Assembly (NCBI RefSeq): GCF_001721645.1
Contig: NZ_CP017141.1
Location: forward strand, 2,542,001-2,606,000
DNA from: Pedobacter steynii
Lineage (GTDB): Bacteria > Bacteroidota > Bacteroidia > Sphingobacteriales > Sphingobacteriaceae
Direction of reading: 5' to 3'
DNA: 64,000 bases
Position numbers and translations under genes: made by a program. The notes beneath the pieces were generated by a model. That model was not told the DNA's origin, searched no databases, and saw only the letters and a list, made by a program, of their open reading frames with translations. Below are positions 35,192 to 43,534 of this stretch, in pieces (position 1 is the first letter of the stretch; the number at the start of each line of letters is the position of its first letter).

Positions 35192-36124
35192 TTATTTTCT
35201 AAGTGCATTCCAAATGGCGGAAGGAAGGAACTTAAGTGTATTTATTTTTGAAGAAAGAGGCATAGCGAGCAATGATCTGATCCTGTCTCTATTTGCAGGT
35301 TCTATTGAGTTTTTAACTTTCCAATAAGCCTTATATTGCTTTTTAAATGCTTTTTCATATAAGGAGTCATCAATGAGTTTTTCTTCATACATCCAATTTG
35401 TTACTTTGAGCTCCTCAATAATATTTAGTCCGCTCTTGTAAGCCTTTCCACTTACGTCTTTATCATGCTTTCTGAAATAGTTCAAAACTTTTCCGCTGAT
35501 GTGTACTTTACCATACCTTGCAATCTGTAACCAAAAAAACCAATCCCCACAGAATTTGAATGTAACAAACTCTTCAGAAACGTGCTGAAATATGTCTTTT
35601 CGGAAAATAGCCATGCTGGCATTAAAAATAGATACTTTTATAGCAAGGAAATCCCGGATAAAGGTTTGGCTGTCAACAATTTCAGATAAAAGGGGGTGTT
35701 TGGATTGCCATTTAATTTTGTTTTCTCCATTAATGCAGGAAAGCTGACAGTAACTGATTACACATTCCTCATCTTTTCTAATTCCTTCGAGCAGTGATTC
35801 CAGTAAGGATGGCTCGCACCAATCATCACTTTCTGCAATCCATATGTACTTTCCAATAGCTAGATTAATCCCTTTTTCCCATTGTGCGAAAGGACTGCCA
35901 CTGTTAATTGTATTGAAGATGATATGACTTATCCTGGGATGTTCTGCATAGCTATTGATAATTTCCTTGCTGTTGTCTGTTGAGCAATCGTCGAGAATTA
36001 TTAGTTCAAAATTTTGGAAAGTCTGATTAAGAATAGAGTCGATTCTCTGGCGTAAAAAAGCAGCATGGTTGTAGTTCGGGACTATAACAGATACATCTAT
36101 CATTTCATTATTACTATTTTTCAT
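35192..36124 (-). CDS. GT2 family glycosyltransferase
   Basis: 310-residue GT-A enzyme. It begins VSVIVPNYNHAAFLRQRIDSILNQTFQNFELIILDDCSTDNS and has the metal site IWIAESDDWCEPSLLES. The acceptor part includes CGDWFFWLQIARYGKV. The C-terminal helical region is basic. Donor and acceptor are unknown. It lies 7 bp after the ABC exporter and 17 bp before the WbsX-like gene on the same strand, so it is likely cotranscribed and works on the same polymer. Confidence 0.88.
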   Translation of the reverse strand: MKNSNNEMIDVSVIVPNYNHAAFLRQRIDSILNQTFQNFELIILDDCSTDNSKEIINSYAEHPRISHIIFNTINSGSPFAQWEKGINLAIGKYIWIAESDDWCEPSLLESLLEGIRKDEECVISYCQLSCINGENKIKWQSKHPLLSEIVDSQTFIRDFLAIKVSIFNASMAIFRKDIFQHVSEEFVTFKFCGDWFFWLQIARYGKVHISGKVLNYFRKHDKDVSGKAYKSGLNIIEELKVTNWMYEEKLIDDSLYEKAFKKQYKAYWKVKNSIEPANRDRIRSLLAMPLSSKINTLKFLPSAIWNALRK

Positions 36125-36131
36125 GTCAGAA

Positions 36132-37958
36132 TTATTCCTCGCTGAATGTCTGCATATCGATTAGTTTGTTATACACACCCCGTAATCTGATTAATTCCTG
36201 ATGGGTTCCAGTCTCGACAATTTTCCCTTTATCGATCACCACAATAAGGTCTGCGTTTTGTATGGTACTCAAACGGTGGGCGATTACTACAGATGTACGG
36301 TTCTCCATCAGTCTGAATAATGCATCCTGAACCAATCTTTCCGATTCTGTATCCAATGCTGAGGTCGCCTCATCAAGAAGCATAACCGGTGGGTTTGCTA
36401 ATACAGCCCTTGCAATACATAAACGTTGTTTCTGACCCCCTGATAGCTTATTTCCTCCATCACCGATATTAGTATCATATCCATTTTCAGTATGAAGAAT
36501 AAAATCATCAGCATTTGCAATTCTGGCCGCTTCGATAATCTCTTCACGGCTTGCATCAGGCCTGGAGAATGCGATATTATTTGCGATGGTGTCATTAAAC
36601 AAAATCGATTGTTGATTTACCGTCCCCAGTTGCGCTCTTAAACTATTGAGGGTAATGTCTTTCAGGTCATGCCCATCCATATAAATAGAGCCCTTTTGTG
36701 GGTCGTAAAATCTTGGAATGAGGTCTACCAGTGTACTTTTTCCACCCCCTGATGAACCAACCAGTGCTACTGTCTGACCTTTTTTTATGGTCAGATTAAT
36801 TCCCTGTAAAACGGGCTTCTCTCCATAACTGAAATGTACGTTCTCAAATCTGATACTGTCTTTAAATTCAGGAATAGCAACGGCATCGGATTTTTCGGTC
36901 ATTTCTGCCTTGGTATCAATTAATTCAAGGACACGCATACCTGCCGTAATTCCTGAATGTATTCCCGTGAAAGAGTCAGCGATGGCTTTAATTGGCTGCA
37001 TAACCTGGGAAAATGTAGCAATATAAACCAGGAATTTTGCAGGAGTGAGTTCGCTCTGATTGTTTAAGATCATGGTCCCTCCATACAATACAATACAAAC
37101 TACAACCAAGACACCAAGCGTTTGGGAAACAGGTGAGGCAAGTTGCTGCCTTCTGACCATCTTTCTCGTCAGATTGGAGTAATAGATGTTCTCCTCATTA
37201 AACTTCTCTTTGATTCTGTCCGAAGCATTGAAAGCTTTAATGATCTTGATTGCCCCAAGCGACTCATCTAGAAAACCAATCATTTTAGCAAACGATTCAT
37301 GCGCCTGCATCGCCTGTTGCTTTAACCTTTTTACTATTTTGCTAATGATAAAGCCAGATATTGGGATCACCAATAGAGAAAATAGGGTAAGTTTTACCGA
37401 GATTGATAACAACACGGCTATGTAAAATAACAATTGGATGGGCTCCTTGAAAACTACCTGAAGGGTATTTGTTACGGAGAATTGTACGATCTGTACATCA
37501 GATGCCACCTTAGACATGATATCGCCCTTGCGTTCATTACTGAAATAGCCTGCATGAAGATCCATAATATTATTAAAAACGGTTCTTCTAAGATTTAATA
37601 AGGTATGTACTCTTAAGTCCTCCATGTACCGCTGAGAAAGATAGCGAAACAAGTTTGCCAGAAAAACGGCAACAACAATTAGCCCGCAGACAAATTTTAA
37701 GGTGTATACCTTGCCATAGGTTGTGATAAGATTACCGATATATCGGTTTAAGTTTCCAATAAAGTCAAGAGCAGATGCTTTTTCCATTATGGTTTGCGAA
37801 GCTGCACCTTTTGATGAGAATAAAGTCTCCAGAAGAGGACCAAGCAAAGTAAACAGAAAGGTATTGCATATAATGGCTAGTATTGTCGCCAACGCATAAG
37901 GCAATGCGAACTTCTCGATTGGTTTGGCAAAGGATAAAAGTCTGAAATAAGTTTTCAT
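36132..37958 (-). CDS. MsbA-like ABC exporter (fused permease and ATPase)
   Basis: 608-residue half-transporter with an N-terminal membrane domain of about 330 residues and a C-terminal ATPase. The ATPase has Walker A GSSGGGKST, Q-loop TVNQQSILFND, signature LSGGQKQRLCIARAVL, Walker B VMLLDEATSALD and H-loop IAHRLSTIQ. It works as a dimer in the inner membrane and probably flips a lipid-linked glycan or lipid A. The position between GT2 genes favours glycan-lipid export; lipid A export by a general MsbA is the alternative. It is preceded by a GT2 gene 44 bp upstream. Confidence 0.92.
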   Translation of the reverse strand: MKTYFRLLSFAKPIEKFALPYALATILAIICNTFLFTLLGPLLETLFSSKGAASQTIMEKASALDFIGNLNRYIGNLITTYGKVYTLKFVCGLIVVAVFLANLFRYLSQRYMEDLRVHTLLNLRRTVFNNIMDLHAGYFSNERKGDIMSKVASDVQIVQFSVTNTLQVVFKEPIQLLFYIAVLLSISVKLTLFSLLVIPISGFIISKIVKRLKQQAMQAHESFAKMIGFLDESLGAIKIIKAFNASDRIKEKFNEENIYYSNLTRKMVRRQQLASPVSQTLGVLVVVCIVLYGGTMILNNQSELTPAKFLVYIATFSQVMQPIKAIADSFTGIHSGITAGMRVLELIDTKAEMTEKSDAVAIPEFKDSIRFENVHFSYGEKPVLQGINLTIKKGQTVALVGSSGGGKSTLVDLIPRFYDPQKGSIYMDGHDLKDITLNSLRAQLGTVNQQSILFNDTIANNIAFSRPDASREEIIEAARIANADDFILHTENGYDTNIGDGGNKLSGGQKQRLCIARAVLANPPVMLLDEATSALDTESERLVQDALFRLMENRTSVVIAHRLSTIQNADLIVVIDKGKIVETGTHQELIRLRGVYNKLIDMQTFSEE

Positions 37959-38002
37959 TTATTTAATTAAATGGGTAAAAATATCGTTTTGTTTACCTGA
38001 TA

Positions 38003-38800
38003 TTATACTTGTTCATAGCCGTCATGATTGTATGTTAATTTTTCGGCAAGTGTTTTCCTGTATATGATGTCATTCGGTCCTGTGTTGGCCCTTGAGTTTA
38101 TTTTATGGAAGATATGGAAGGCTAGTGCAGCCATTTTAAGTCGTTTTCTTTTAATTCCCGAATGCAGTAAACGAGCTCCAAATTCATAGTCTTCCCCCCC
38201 CCATCCTTCAAAATTATTGTAATAGCCATTTATTGCGATATAATCTTTTTTCCAGAATGCAAGGTTGCAGCCTTTAATATGAAAAGGGTTAGAAGGATCG
38301 AGTACAAATAAGACGCTGAGCAAGGGACATCTTAAGGAATTGAAACGACTATATAATCCTGAAGAGAAAAAAGAAAAATCGATTTGTTTGCTAACCAGAA
38401 TCTCGGCTGCCTTTTCCTCCGTAATCATTGATCTACTCCCCTGGACAAAGAAACCTGGTTGAGCAGCTTTTAGGTGATCTTTAATAAAGTGAGGATGGAT
38501 GATGATGTCCCCGTCAATCTCTATGATATATTCTGAATTTATATTCTTAACGGACTTATTTAATATCAGACTTTTTCGGAATCCTTTATCTTCATGCCAG
38601 ATATGCTTAATCGGAAGATTAAACCGTGACTTAAAAGATGCGATTAATAGTTTAGTTTCTTCTCTCGATCCGTCATCAGCGATGATAATTTCATCCGGCA
38701 TTCTGGACTGTCTTGCAACGCTGGATAAGACGAGTTCCAATGCCTGTGGCCAATTGTAAGTAGAAATTAATAAAGCAACTGATATGGATTGATTTTGCAT
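38003..38800 (-). CDS. GT2 family glycosyltransferase with poly-G tract
   Basis: 265-residue GT-A enzyme. SVALLISTYNWPQALELVLSS opens the nucleotide-sugar domain, IIIADDGSREET and IIEIDGDIIIHPHF give the metal site, and FEGWGGEDYEFGARLL is the C-terminal galactosyltransferase-like WGGED motif. A run of nine G on the coding strand (38194-38202) encodes the Gly-Gly of that motif. Slippage there would remove the C-terminal third. I start at ATG 38800 (MQNQSISV) because a longer frame adds an unlikely leader. It is the first gene of the exporter unit. Confidence 0.87.
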   Translation of the reverse strand: MQNQSISVALLISTYNWPQALELVLSSVARQSRMPDEIIIADDGSREETKLLIASFKSRFNLPIKHIWHEDKGFRKSLILNKSVKNINSEYIIEIDGDIIIHPHFIKDHLKAAQPGFFVQGSRSMITEEKAAEILVSKQIDFSFFSSGLYSRFNSLRCPLLSVLFVLDPSNPFHIKGCNLAFWKKDYIAINGYYNNFEGWGGEDYEFGARLLHSGIKRKRLKMAALAFHIFHKINSRANTGPNDIIYRKTLAEKLTYNHDGYEQV

Positions 38801-38957
38801 TAAAAAAATAATTGTAGAACTAATCTGCAAATTTACGTGATTTAATTGTTTTAATTATAGTTTTTAATATCCTGTGGCTCTGGTATCATTAATTTCATAT
38901 ATTTTTTTGTTGGAGAATATATAATATGCTTCTTTGCAACAAAAGACTTATTGATAA

Positions 38958-39854
38958 ATGAAAACCATCAAGCAATTTCTGGCTGAGATAAAAAGAGGTG
39001 ATTTTTTGCCTTTAGCAAGAGTGCTGACTATGGTAGAAAATGATCTTGTCGGAAGTAAGGAGTTATTACAAGAAATTCAGAGTAATCAGGATGTTCCTGT
39101 AATCGGAATTACTGGCCCACCGGGTGCCGGGAAAAGTACACTGGTGAATGCGATGATTGAAAAACTTGTTCTTCAGGGTAAAAAGATAGCTGTTTTAGCT
39201 GTAGATCCCACTTCACCGTTTAATCTGGGCTCACTATTGGGGGATCGCATCAGGATGTCTGCGCACTTTAATAAGCCAGGTGTCTTTATCCGCTCCATTG
39301 CAACTCGTGGCTCTGTAGGGGGCTTGTCAGCCAGAATTATCGAAATGGTAGATGTTTTGAGGGCTGCAGATTTTGATTATGTAATTGTAGAAACGGTAGG
39401 GGTTGGCCAATCTGAAATAGAAATAGCGGGCTTAGCAGATCTGACAATTGTTGTTCTGGTACCGGAAGCGGGTGATGAAATTCAACACATTAAATCCGGA
39501 CTGATGGAAATAGGAAATGTTTTTGTAGTCAATAAAGCAGATAGGGATGGAGCGCTGAGCTTTGCTAATAACCTGACAAAAATGCTCCATCAACGTAAGG
39601 TTGCAGTTCCCGTTTTCAAAACCGTAGCCGATAAAAATATAGGAGTTGATGAGTTGCTGTCATGGATAGCCAATACGCGCGGAGAAGATAAAAAGAGACG
39701 ATTATTTTTATATACAGAGAAAGCCTTCAAGCTGATTCAGCAGGATCGGATGAAAAATGTAGAGAAAGCAGACCTACAGATAAAGATCAGTGAAGCTATT
39801 GATCATAAAGAATTCAACCTATATCAATTTGTGAAACAATATGATAAATTCTGA
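38958..39854 (+). CDS. meaB: Methylmalonyl-CoA mutase-associated GTPase MeaB
   Basis: 298-residue G3E P-loop GTPase that protects and reloads the adenosylcobalamin enzyme methylmalonyl-CoA mutase. Walker A is GPPGAGKST (53-61); VAVDPTSPF-type LAVDPTSPFNLGSLLGDRIRM, FIRSIATRGSVGGLSA and IVETVGVGQSEIEIA are family blocks; NKADRDGA is the G4 motif. The mutase genes are not in the window. It lies on the opposite strand inside the glycan cluster and abuts the next convergent gene without a gap. The position is unusual but the gene is intact. Confidence 0.94.
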   Translation: MKTIKQFLAEIKRGDFLPLARVLTMVENDLVGSKELLQEIQSNQDVPVIGITGPPGAGKSTLVNAMIEKLVLQGKKIAVLAVDPTSPFNLGSLLGDRIRMSAHFNKPGVFIRSIATRGSVGGLSARIIEMVDVLRAADFDYVIVETVGVGQSEIEIAGLADLTIVVLVPEAGDEIQHIKSGLMEIGNVFVVNKADRDGALSFANNLTKMLHQRKVAVPVFKTVADKNIGVDELLSWIANTRGEDKKRRLFLYTEKAFKLIQQDRMKNVEKADLQIKISEAIDHKEFNLYQFVKQYDKF

Positions 39855-40730
39855 TTACTTAACTATTTTGTAGTTTTTGTATTCCATTAATCTAAACCCT
39901 GTAAGAAGGTATATTTTTTCCAGGATTCTTCTCCGAAAGCTCAATTTCTGACGAGCCTTTGTTGGATCAAAGCTGAATTTCCAGTTGACTGCTTTAATGC
40001 GGTTAGTCATTACAGCAGGATGAGTTCCCGTAAAGTGAATCAGGCGATCGGCATTTCCATAATCAAAGGAAGCTGTCTCTGGAATGACTTCCGTTGTTGC
40101 ATTTTCATCATAAAACGTGTCGAAATTTTGTTTTTTGCGGACAAGTCCTATCGGAGGTTTGACCCAACCATAATGGTTAATATACGCATCAATTAATTTA
40201 ACCTTTATTTTCCTTCCATCAATACGAAATCCCTGAGCATCGCGATAAGACTGCACATTGAGCTTCCTTTTGATGACTCTGATTTCACGTCTATACCATC
40301 TTCTGGACTCTGCAATGTAATCGTAAGATCCATAAAAATGATGGTAATTAAATAAAAGCCCCTCTATCCTCTGGTCATTTAGATTTTCTTTCATTTCCTG
40401 ATAGATGACCTCAAGATCTTTTTCATGAACACATTCGTCACCCTGTATATAAAAAGCCCAATCTATGTTGCTGGATATGGCCTGGAATGCTTTGTCAGTC
40501 TCAAGTGCAAAAACGCGCCCACCCTCCCTTAAATTATCGTCCCAGACCGTGTCGATGATTTTTATTTTCGGGGAATCGATTTCTTCTATGAGTTTTCGGG
40601 TTTCATCCTCAGATTTGCCGACAGCGACAATAAACTCATCACAAATGGGAAGGATTGAATTGATGGCTTCTACAATCGAATAATCATTTATCACTGCATT
40701 TCTGATAAATGTAAAACCTGCAATTTTCAT
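39855..40730 (-). CDS. GT2-like glycosyltransferase
   Basis: 291-residue protein with a GT2-type N-terminal half: AGFTFIRNAVINDYSIVEAINSILPICDEFIVAVGKSEDET and the region WAFYIQGDECVHEKDLEVI, which holds an acidic site (GDE) where the DxD would be. The later part is rich in Arg, Lys and aromatic residues (YRREIRVIKRKLNVQSYRDAQGFRIDG). It resembles transferases of LPS core or glycan clusters, but the family is less clear than for the other GT2 genes. It ends adjacent to meaB. Confidence 0.72.
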   Translation of the reverse strand: MKIAGFTFIRNAVINDYSIVEAINSILPICDEFIVAVGKSEDETRKLIEEIDSPKIKIIDTVWDDNLREGGRVFALETDKAFQAISSNIDWAFYIQGDECVHEKDLEVIYQEMKENLNDQRIEGLLFNYHHFYGSYDYIAESRRWYRREIRVIKRKLNVQSYRDAQGFRIDGRKIKVKLIDAYINHYGWVKPPIGLVRKKQNFDTFYDENATTEVIPETASFDYGNADRLIHFTGTHPAVMTNRIKAVNWKFSFDPTKARQKLSFRRRILEKIYLLTGFRLMEYKNYKIVK

Positions 40731-40811
40731 AGTGTTTTTTATAGTTAACGGGCTAATTCGCCAAAGATAGTTTTATTCAGGAAAATATATCTGGGAAGAT
40801 CATGACTATGC

Positions 40812-41468
40812 TTATTCAGGGCGAAGAACCGGTTTTGTAAGTTGCGCTTTTTTCCAGTGCTCCCCCTCATTGTATAGGGAAAATTTACTGAAAAGATATT
40901 TAAACTTCAGATGGCCATTATAATCTGTACCTAATACCCTATGCTTAATATCAGGATTTTCTTCCAGTGCACGTTCAATCGCTTTTGTGTAAACAGATGG
41001 GCCTGTCATTTGATGAACATCATGCGGATAGGAATTGTGTTCAATATTTTCACAAACGAGCTCAAGAGTTTTTTTGAGGAAAGGATGACCAGCCTCAAAT
41101 ACTAATGCCCATTGCACATATAAGCCCGGGTTTTTTTCCGATGAGATAATTGCAGAATCATCAGACCGGATAAAATCGTCCAGCTTTCCTCTGATTGAAC
41201 TATCAATATCAAGATAAACACCACCTTTTCTTAATAGAACTGCATATCTGAAAAAGTCGGCTTTTGCAGCGCCTATGTTCAGACGTTGATAAGCTTTTAG
41301 AATTTTTTCGTTAAATTCCTCGGACAGGAATTTCTCTATCCGATGATCATCATAAAATTCATATTGATATTCTGAATTTTTTTTTCTAAACCTTGATATA
41401 TGCCAACGCGTCAGCCAGGGCAATTTGGATGATTTAAATGTCTGATGTATAATCTTTGGTATTGCCAT
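40812..41468 (-). CDS. GT32-type glycosyltransferase (Och1/DXD sugar-binding family)
   Basis: 218-residue enzyme that matches the glycosyltransferase-sugar region with DXD motif (GT32, related to yeast Och1). It starts IPKIIHQTFKSSKLPWLTRWHI, a family hallmark. RLNIGAAKADFFRYAVLLRKGGVYLDIDSS contains the DxD metal site. MTGPSVYTKAIE follows in the acceptor region. The donor sugar is unknown. A run of nine A on the coding strand (near 41377-41385) falls in FRKKNSEY. A TAnnTTTG box at 41517-41524 could be its promoter. Confidence 0.88.
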   Translation of the reverse strand: MAIPKIIHQTFKSSKLPWLTRWHISRFRKKNSEYQYEFYDDHRIEKFLSEEFNEKILKAYQRLNIGAAKADFFRYAVLLRKGGVYLDIDSSIRGKLDDFIRSDDSAIISSEKNPGLYVQWALVFEAGHPFLKKTLELVCENIEHNSYPHDVHQMTGPSVYTKAIERALEENPDIKHRVLGTDYNGHLKFKYLFSKFSLYNEGEHWKKAQLTKPVLRPE

Positions 41469-41929
41469 GGAGCAGAAATATGAAAGGCGCTTGGTATTTA
41501 TTTTTTAGTTGCGACGCAAAAATATAGAATTGTCTTGAAAAAAGGACTTTCTTGTATCAGGGAGTAGGACATTTCTGTTATGAGGACGATCTGACAAAGC
41601 TAATCTCCGACAAAAAGACAACAAGGTGTATGTTTTACACCACAAGTATAGTGTTTTTATGTTAAGGAATTGTAATCTGGCGAGGAAAATCTTATCGTGT
41701 TGGTTTTCAGAGTGTTTTGATGTTTTTAAAACAAGCCTCAGTCCAGATTGTATGTTCTCTTGTGAGATAATATTCTTCTGATTAAAGGGGGATATTTAGG
41801 TAATTAGTGACACTTTCTAAGTTTGGAACGGAGTTTGTAAGGCTATTGTGAGAATTTAAAAATTTGTTTAATTTTGCTACACAAAAAAATTATACAATTA
41901 AAATTTGTTTAACCTTAAAAAAGAAAATT
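41469..41929. other. 461-bp intergenic region upstream of the ompA-like gene
   Basis: It separates the divergent GT32 and OmpA-like genes. It holds a candidate GT32 promoter box (41517-41524, minus), a small hairpin GGTGTA/TACACC (41625-41641), and the strong OmpA promoter near its end. No tRNA, no known riboswitch and no convincing ORF was seen; a 40-codon plus-strand frame has no coding character. The size leaves room for an unmarked regulatory site or small RNA. Confidence 0.6.
41846..41876 (+). promoter_or_regulatory. Promoter of the OmpA-like gene
   Basis: TTG, 20-nt spacer, TAATTTTG. Spacing and both boxes fit the Bacteroidetes consensus; the leader is about 50 nt. This is one of the best promoters in the window. 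Confidence 0.75.
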
Positions 41930-43258
41930 ATGAATTATTCTACTTTAAAAAAGGGTCTTGCAGTCTCTTTCGTAGCATTAATGGGAGCAACGACTCTTGC
42001 TAGTGCACAAGATGCTCCAGCGACTTCATCTTCAGCCAAGGTATTTGGTGGAAGAGGACAGTACAGATCTTGGTCAATCGGTGTTAACGGTGGTGTTTTA
42101 TCTCCATTTGTTGCAATCGGTGGATCAAACGATTTTACTAATTTCGACGTAAACTTAGGTTACGGACTTTCATTGAGAAAACAATTAGGTCATGCATTCG
42201 GTTTAGAAGGTAACATTTTCCGCGGAAAAGTTTCTGGAACTAACAAAGATGCTGTTGGTGGTGCTGTTAATGGAATCAAAGAATTTGAAACTGAAATGCA
42301 GTATGCAGTAGATTTAAGAGGTGTTGTTAACGTAGCAACTGTTGACTTCTTACGTCGCGAAAACTCTGTAAACTTCTTCGTAACTGCTGGTTACGGTTTA
42401 GTAGCTTACAATCCTAAAGTTAACGGTGTTGACCAAAAAGGTAAATGGGGTGAAGATGGAGATAAAGACTTCGTAAAAGAAGCTTATATCCCAGTTGGAG
42501 CTGGTGTTAAATTTAAAGTTTCTGACCGTGTGTCATTTAATTTAGGTTACACTATGCACTTCGTAGATGGAGATAATTTTGATGGAGTATATGCTAAAGC
42601 AACTTCTAAAGATAAATTCTCTTACGGATACGCAGGTCTAGAATTCTCTCTAGGTTCTAAATCTAAACCAAACTTGGATTGGGTTAATCCACTAGCTTTA
42701 ATGTATGATGAATTGAAAGATCCTTCATTACGTCAGGAAGTTGAAGCTTTGAAAACTCGCGTATCTAACGTTGAACAATCTGTTGAAGCTTTGAAAAAAG
42801 ATTCTGATGGTGACGGTGTTGCTGATCAATTCGATAAATGTCCAGGTACTCCAGCAGGAACTGCAGTTGATGGTTCAGGATGTCCTCTACCTAAAGTAGA
42901 GACAGTTGTTGCTCCAAACACAGGTAACGTAACTGGCTTCGAAACTATTCAATTTGAATTCAACAGTTCAGTTTTAAAAACTGAGTCTTACCCTACTTTA
43001 GATAAATTGTCTTCAGTATTGCGTGAAAACGGTGGTAAAGTAACTGTAAACGGTTACGCTTCAAGCGAAGGTACTGCTGCATACAATGTGAAATTATCTA
43101 AAGACAGAGCTAACTCTGTTAAAACTTACTTAGTTAACTCTGGGGTTAACGCTAGTCAAGTTGTAACTAAAGGTCATGGTGAAGCTAATCCAATCGCTTC
43201 AAACGATACTGAAGAAGGTCGTATCCAAAACCGTCGCGTTGAATCTGCTAGAAACTAA
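41930..43258 (+). CDS. OmpA family outer-membrane protein with TSP type-3 repeat
   Basis: 442-residue outer-membrane protein. A signal peptide (cleavage after ASAQ, near residue 26) precedes an 8-strand barrel of about 220 residues. A short coiled linker (LRQEVEALKTRVSNVEQSVEALKK) leads to a calcium-binding thrombospondin-3 repeat (DSDGDGVADQFDKCPGTPAG), then an OmpA C-terminal peptidoglycan-binding domain with GYASSEGTAAYNVKLSKDRA and NRRVE. The codon choice is uniform and AT-rich third positions dominate, as in highly expressed genes. It anchors the outer membrane to the cell wall. I start at ATG 41930, which begins the signal peptide. Confidence 0.94.
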   Translation: MNYSTLKKGLAVSFVALMGATTLASAQDAPATSSSAKVFGGRGQYRSWSIGVNGGVLSPFVAIGGSNDFTNFDVNLGYGLSLRKQLGHAFGLEGNIFRGKVSGTNKDAVGGAVNGIKEFETEMQYAVDLRGVVNVATVDFLRRENSVNFFVTAGYGLVAYNPKVNGVDQKGKWGEDGDKDFVKEAYIPVGAGVKFKVSDRVSFNLGYTMHFVDGDNFDGVYAKATSKDKFSYGYAGLEFSLGSKSKPNLDWVNPLALMYDELKDPSLRQEVEALKTRVSNVEQSVEALKKDSDGDGVADQFDKCPGTPAGTAVDGSGCPLPKVETVVAPNTGNVTGFETIQFEFNSSVLKTESYPTLDKLSSVLRENGGKVTVNGYASSEGTAAYNVKLSKDRANSVKTYLVNSGVNASQVVTKGHGEANPIASNDTEEGRIQNRRVESARN

Positions 43259-43278
43259 TTTGTTTCCAAGTAAATATT

Positions 43279-43312
43279 AAAAAAGAGGGCTTCAATTTTG
43301 AAGCCCTCTTTT
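43279..43312 (+). terminator. Terminator after the OmpA-like gene
   Basis: Stem AAGAGGGCTTCAA/TTGAAGCCCTCTT followed by a run of T. Confidence 0.95.
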
Positions 43313-43321
43313 TTTTATTCC

Positions 43322-43329
43322 TACATTTG
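43322..43329 (+). promoter_or_regulatory. TAnnTTTG box of the 46-residue ORF, predicted near-leaderless
   Basis: TACATTTG ends 7 nt before the ATG at 43337, so the predicted leader is only a few nucleotides. It directly follows the OmpA terminator, which supports an independent unit. Confidence 0.5.
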
Positions 43330-43336
43330 TAACTGT

Positions 43337-43477
43337 ATGTATCTATTCAGAAAAAAAGACCCTAATAGGCCCAGTAATATCAATTTGAAAATCATGCATG
43401 TGATTAATGCAATCGCAATTACAATGTTTATCGCAGGTATACTTTGGAAATTAATAGACTTGATTTGTCTGGAATAG
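43337..43477 (+). CDS. 46-residue single-pass membrane protein
   Basis: A small gene not reported by longer ORF cut-offs. The product starts MYLFRKKDPNRPSNINLKIM, a basic, Asn/Pro-rich cytoplasmic stretch. One membrane helix follows (about residues 24-42, AIAITMFIAGILWKLIDLI) and the chain ends CLE. I recall similar tiny proteins in Bacteroidetes with the K-D-P-N-x-P-x-N-x-N-L-K start (possibly the DUF6728 type), but I am not sure of the name. It has its own promoter box after the OmpA terminator. Function is unknown. Confidence 0.65.
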   Translation: MYLFRKKDPNRPSNINLKIMHVINAIAITMFIAGILWKLIDLICLE

Positions 43478-43534
43478 ACAATATCCTAAGCAGCCGAACC
43501 TCTGAATTTTAGAACGAAATAAAACTATATAAAA

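Noticed and set aside
41662..41784. 40-codon plus-strand ORF upstream of the OmpA-like gene (starting MLRNCNLARK)
   Set aside because: It is Cys-rich without pattern, has no promoter or hydrophobic segment, and lies in a non-coding spacer. No coding character is visible.
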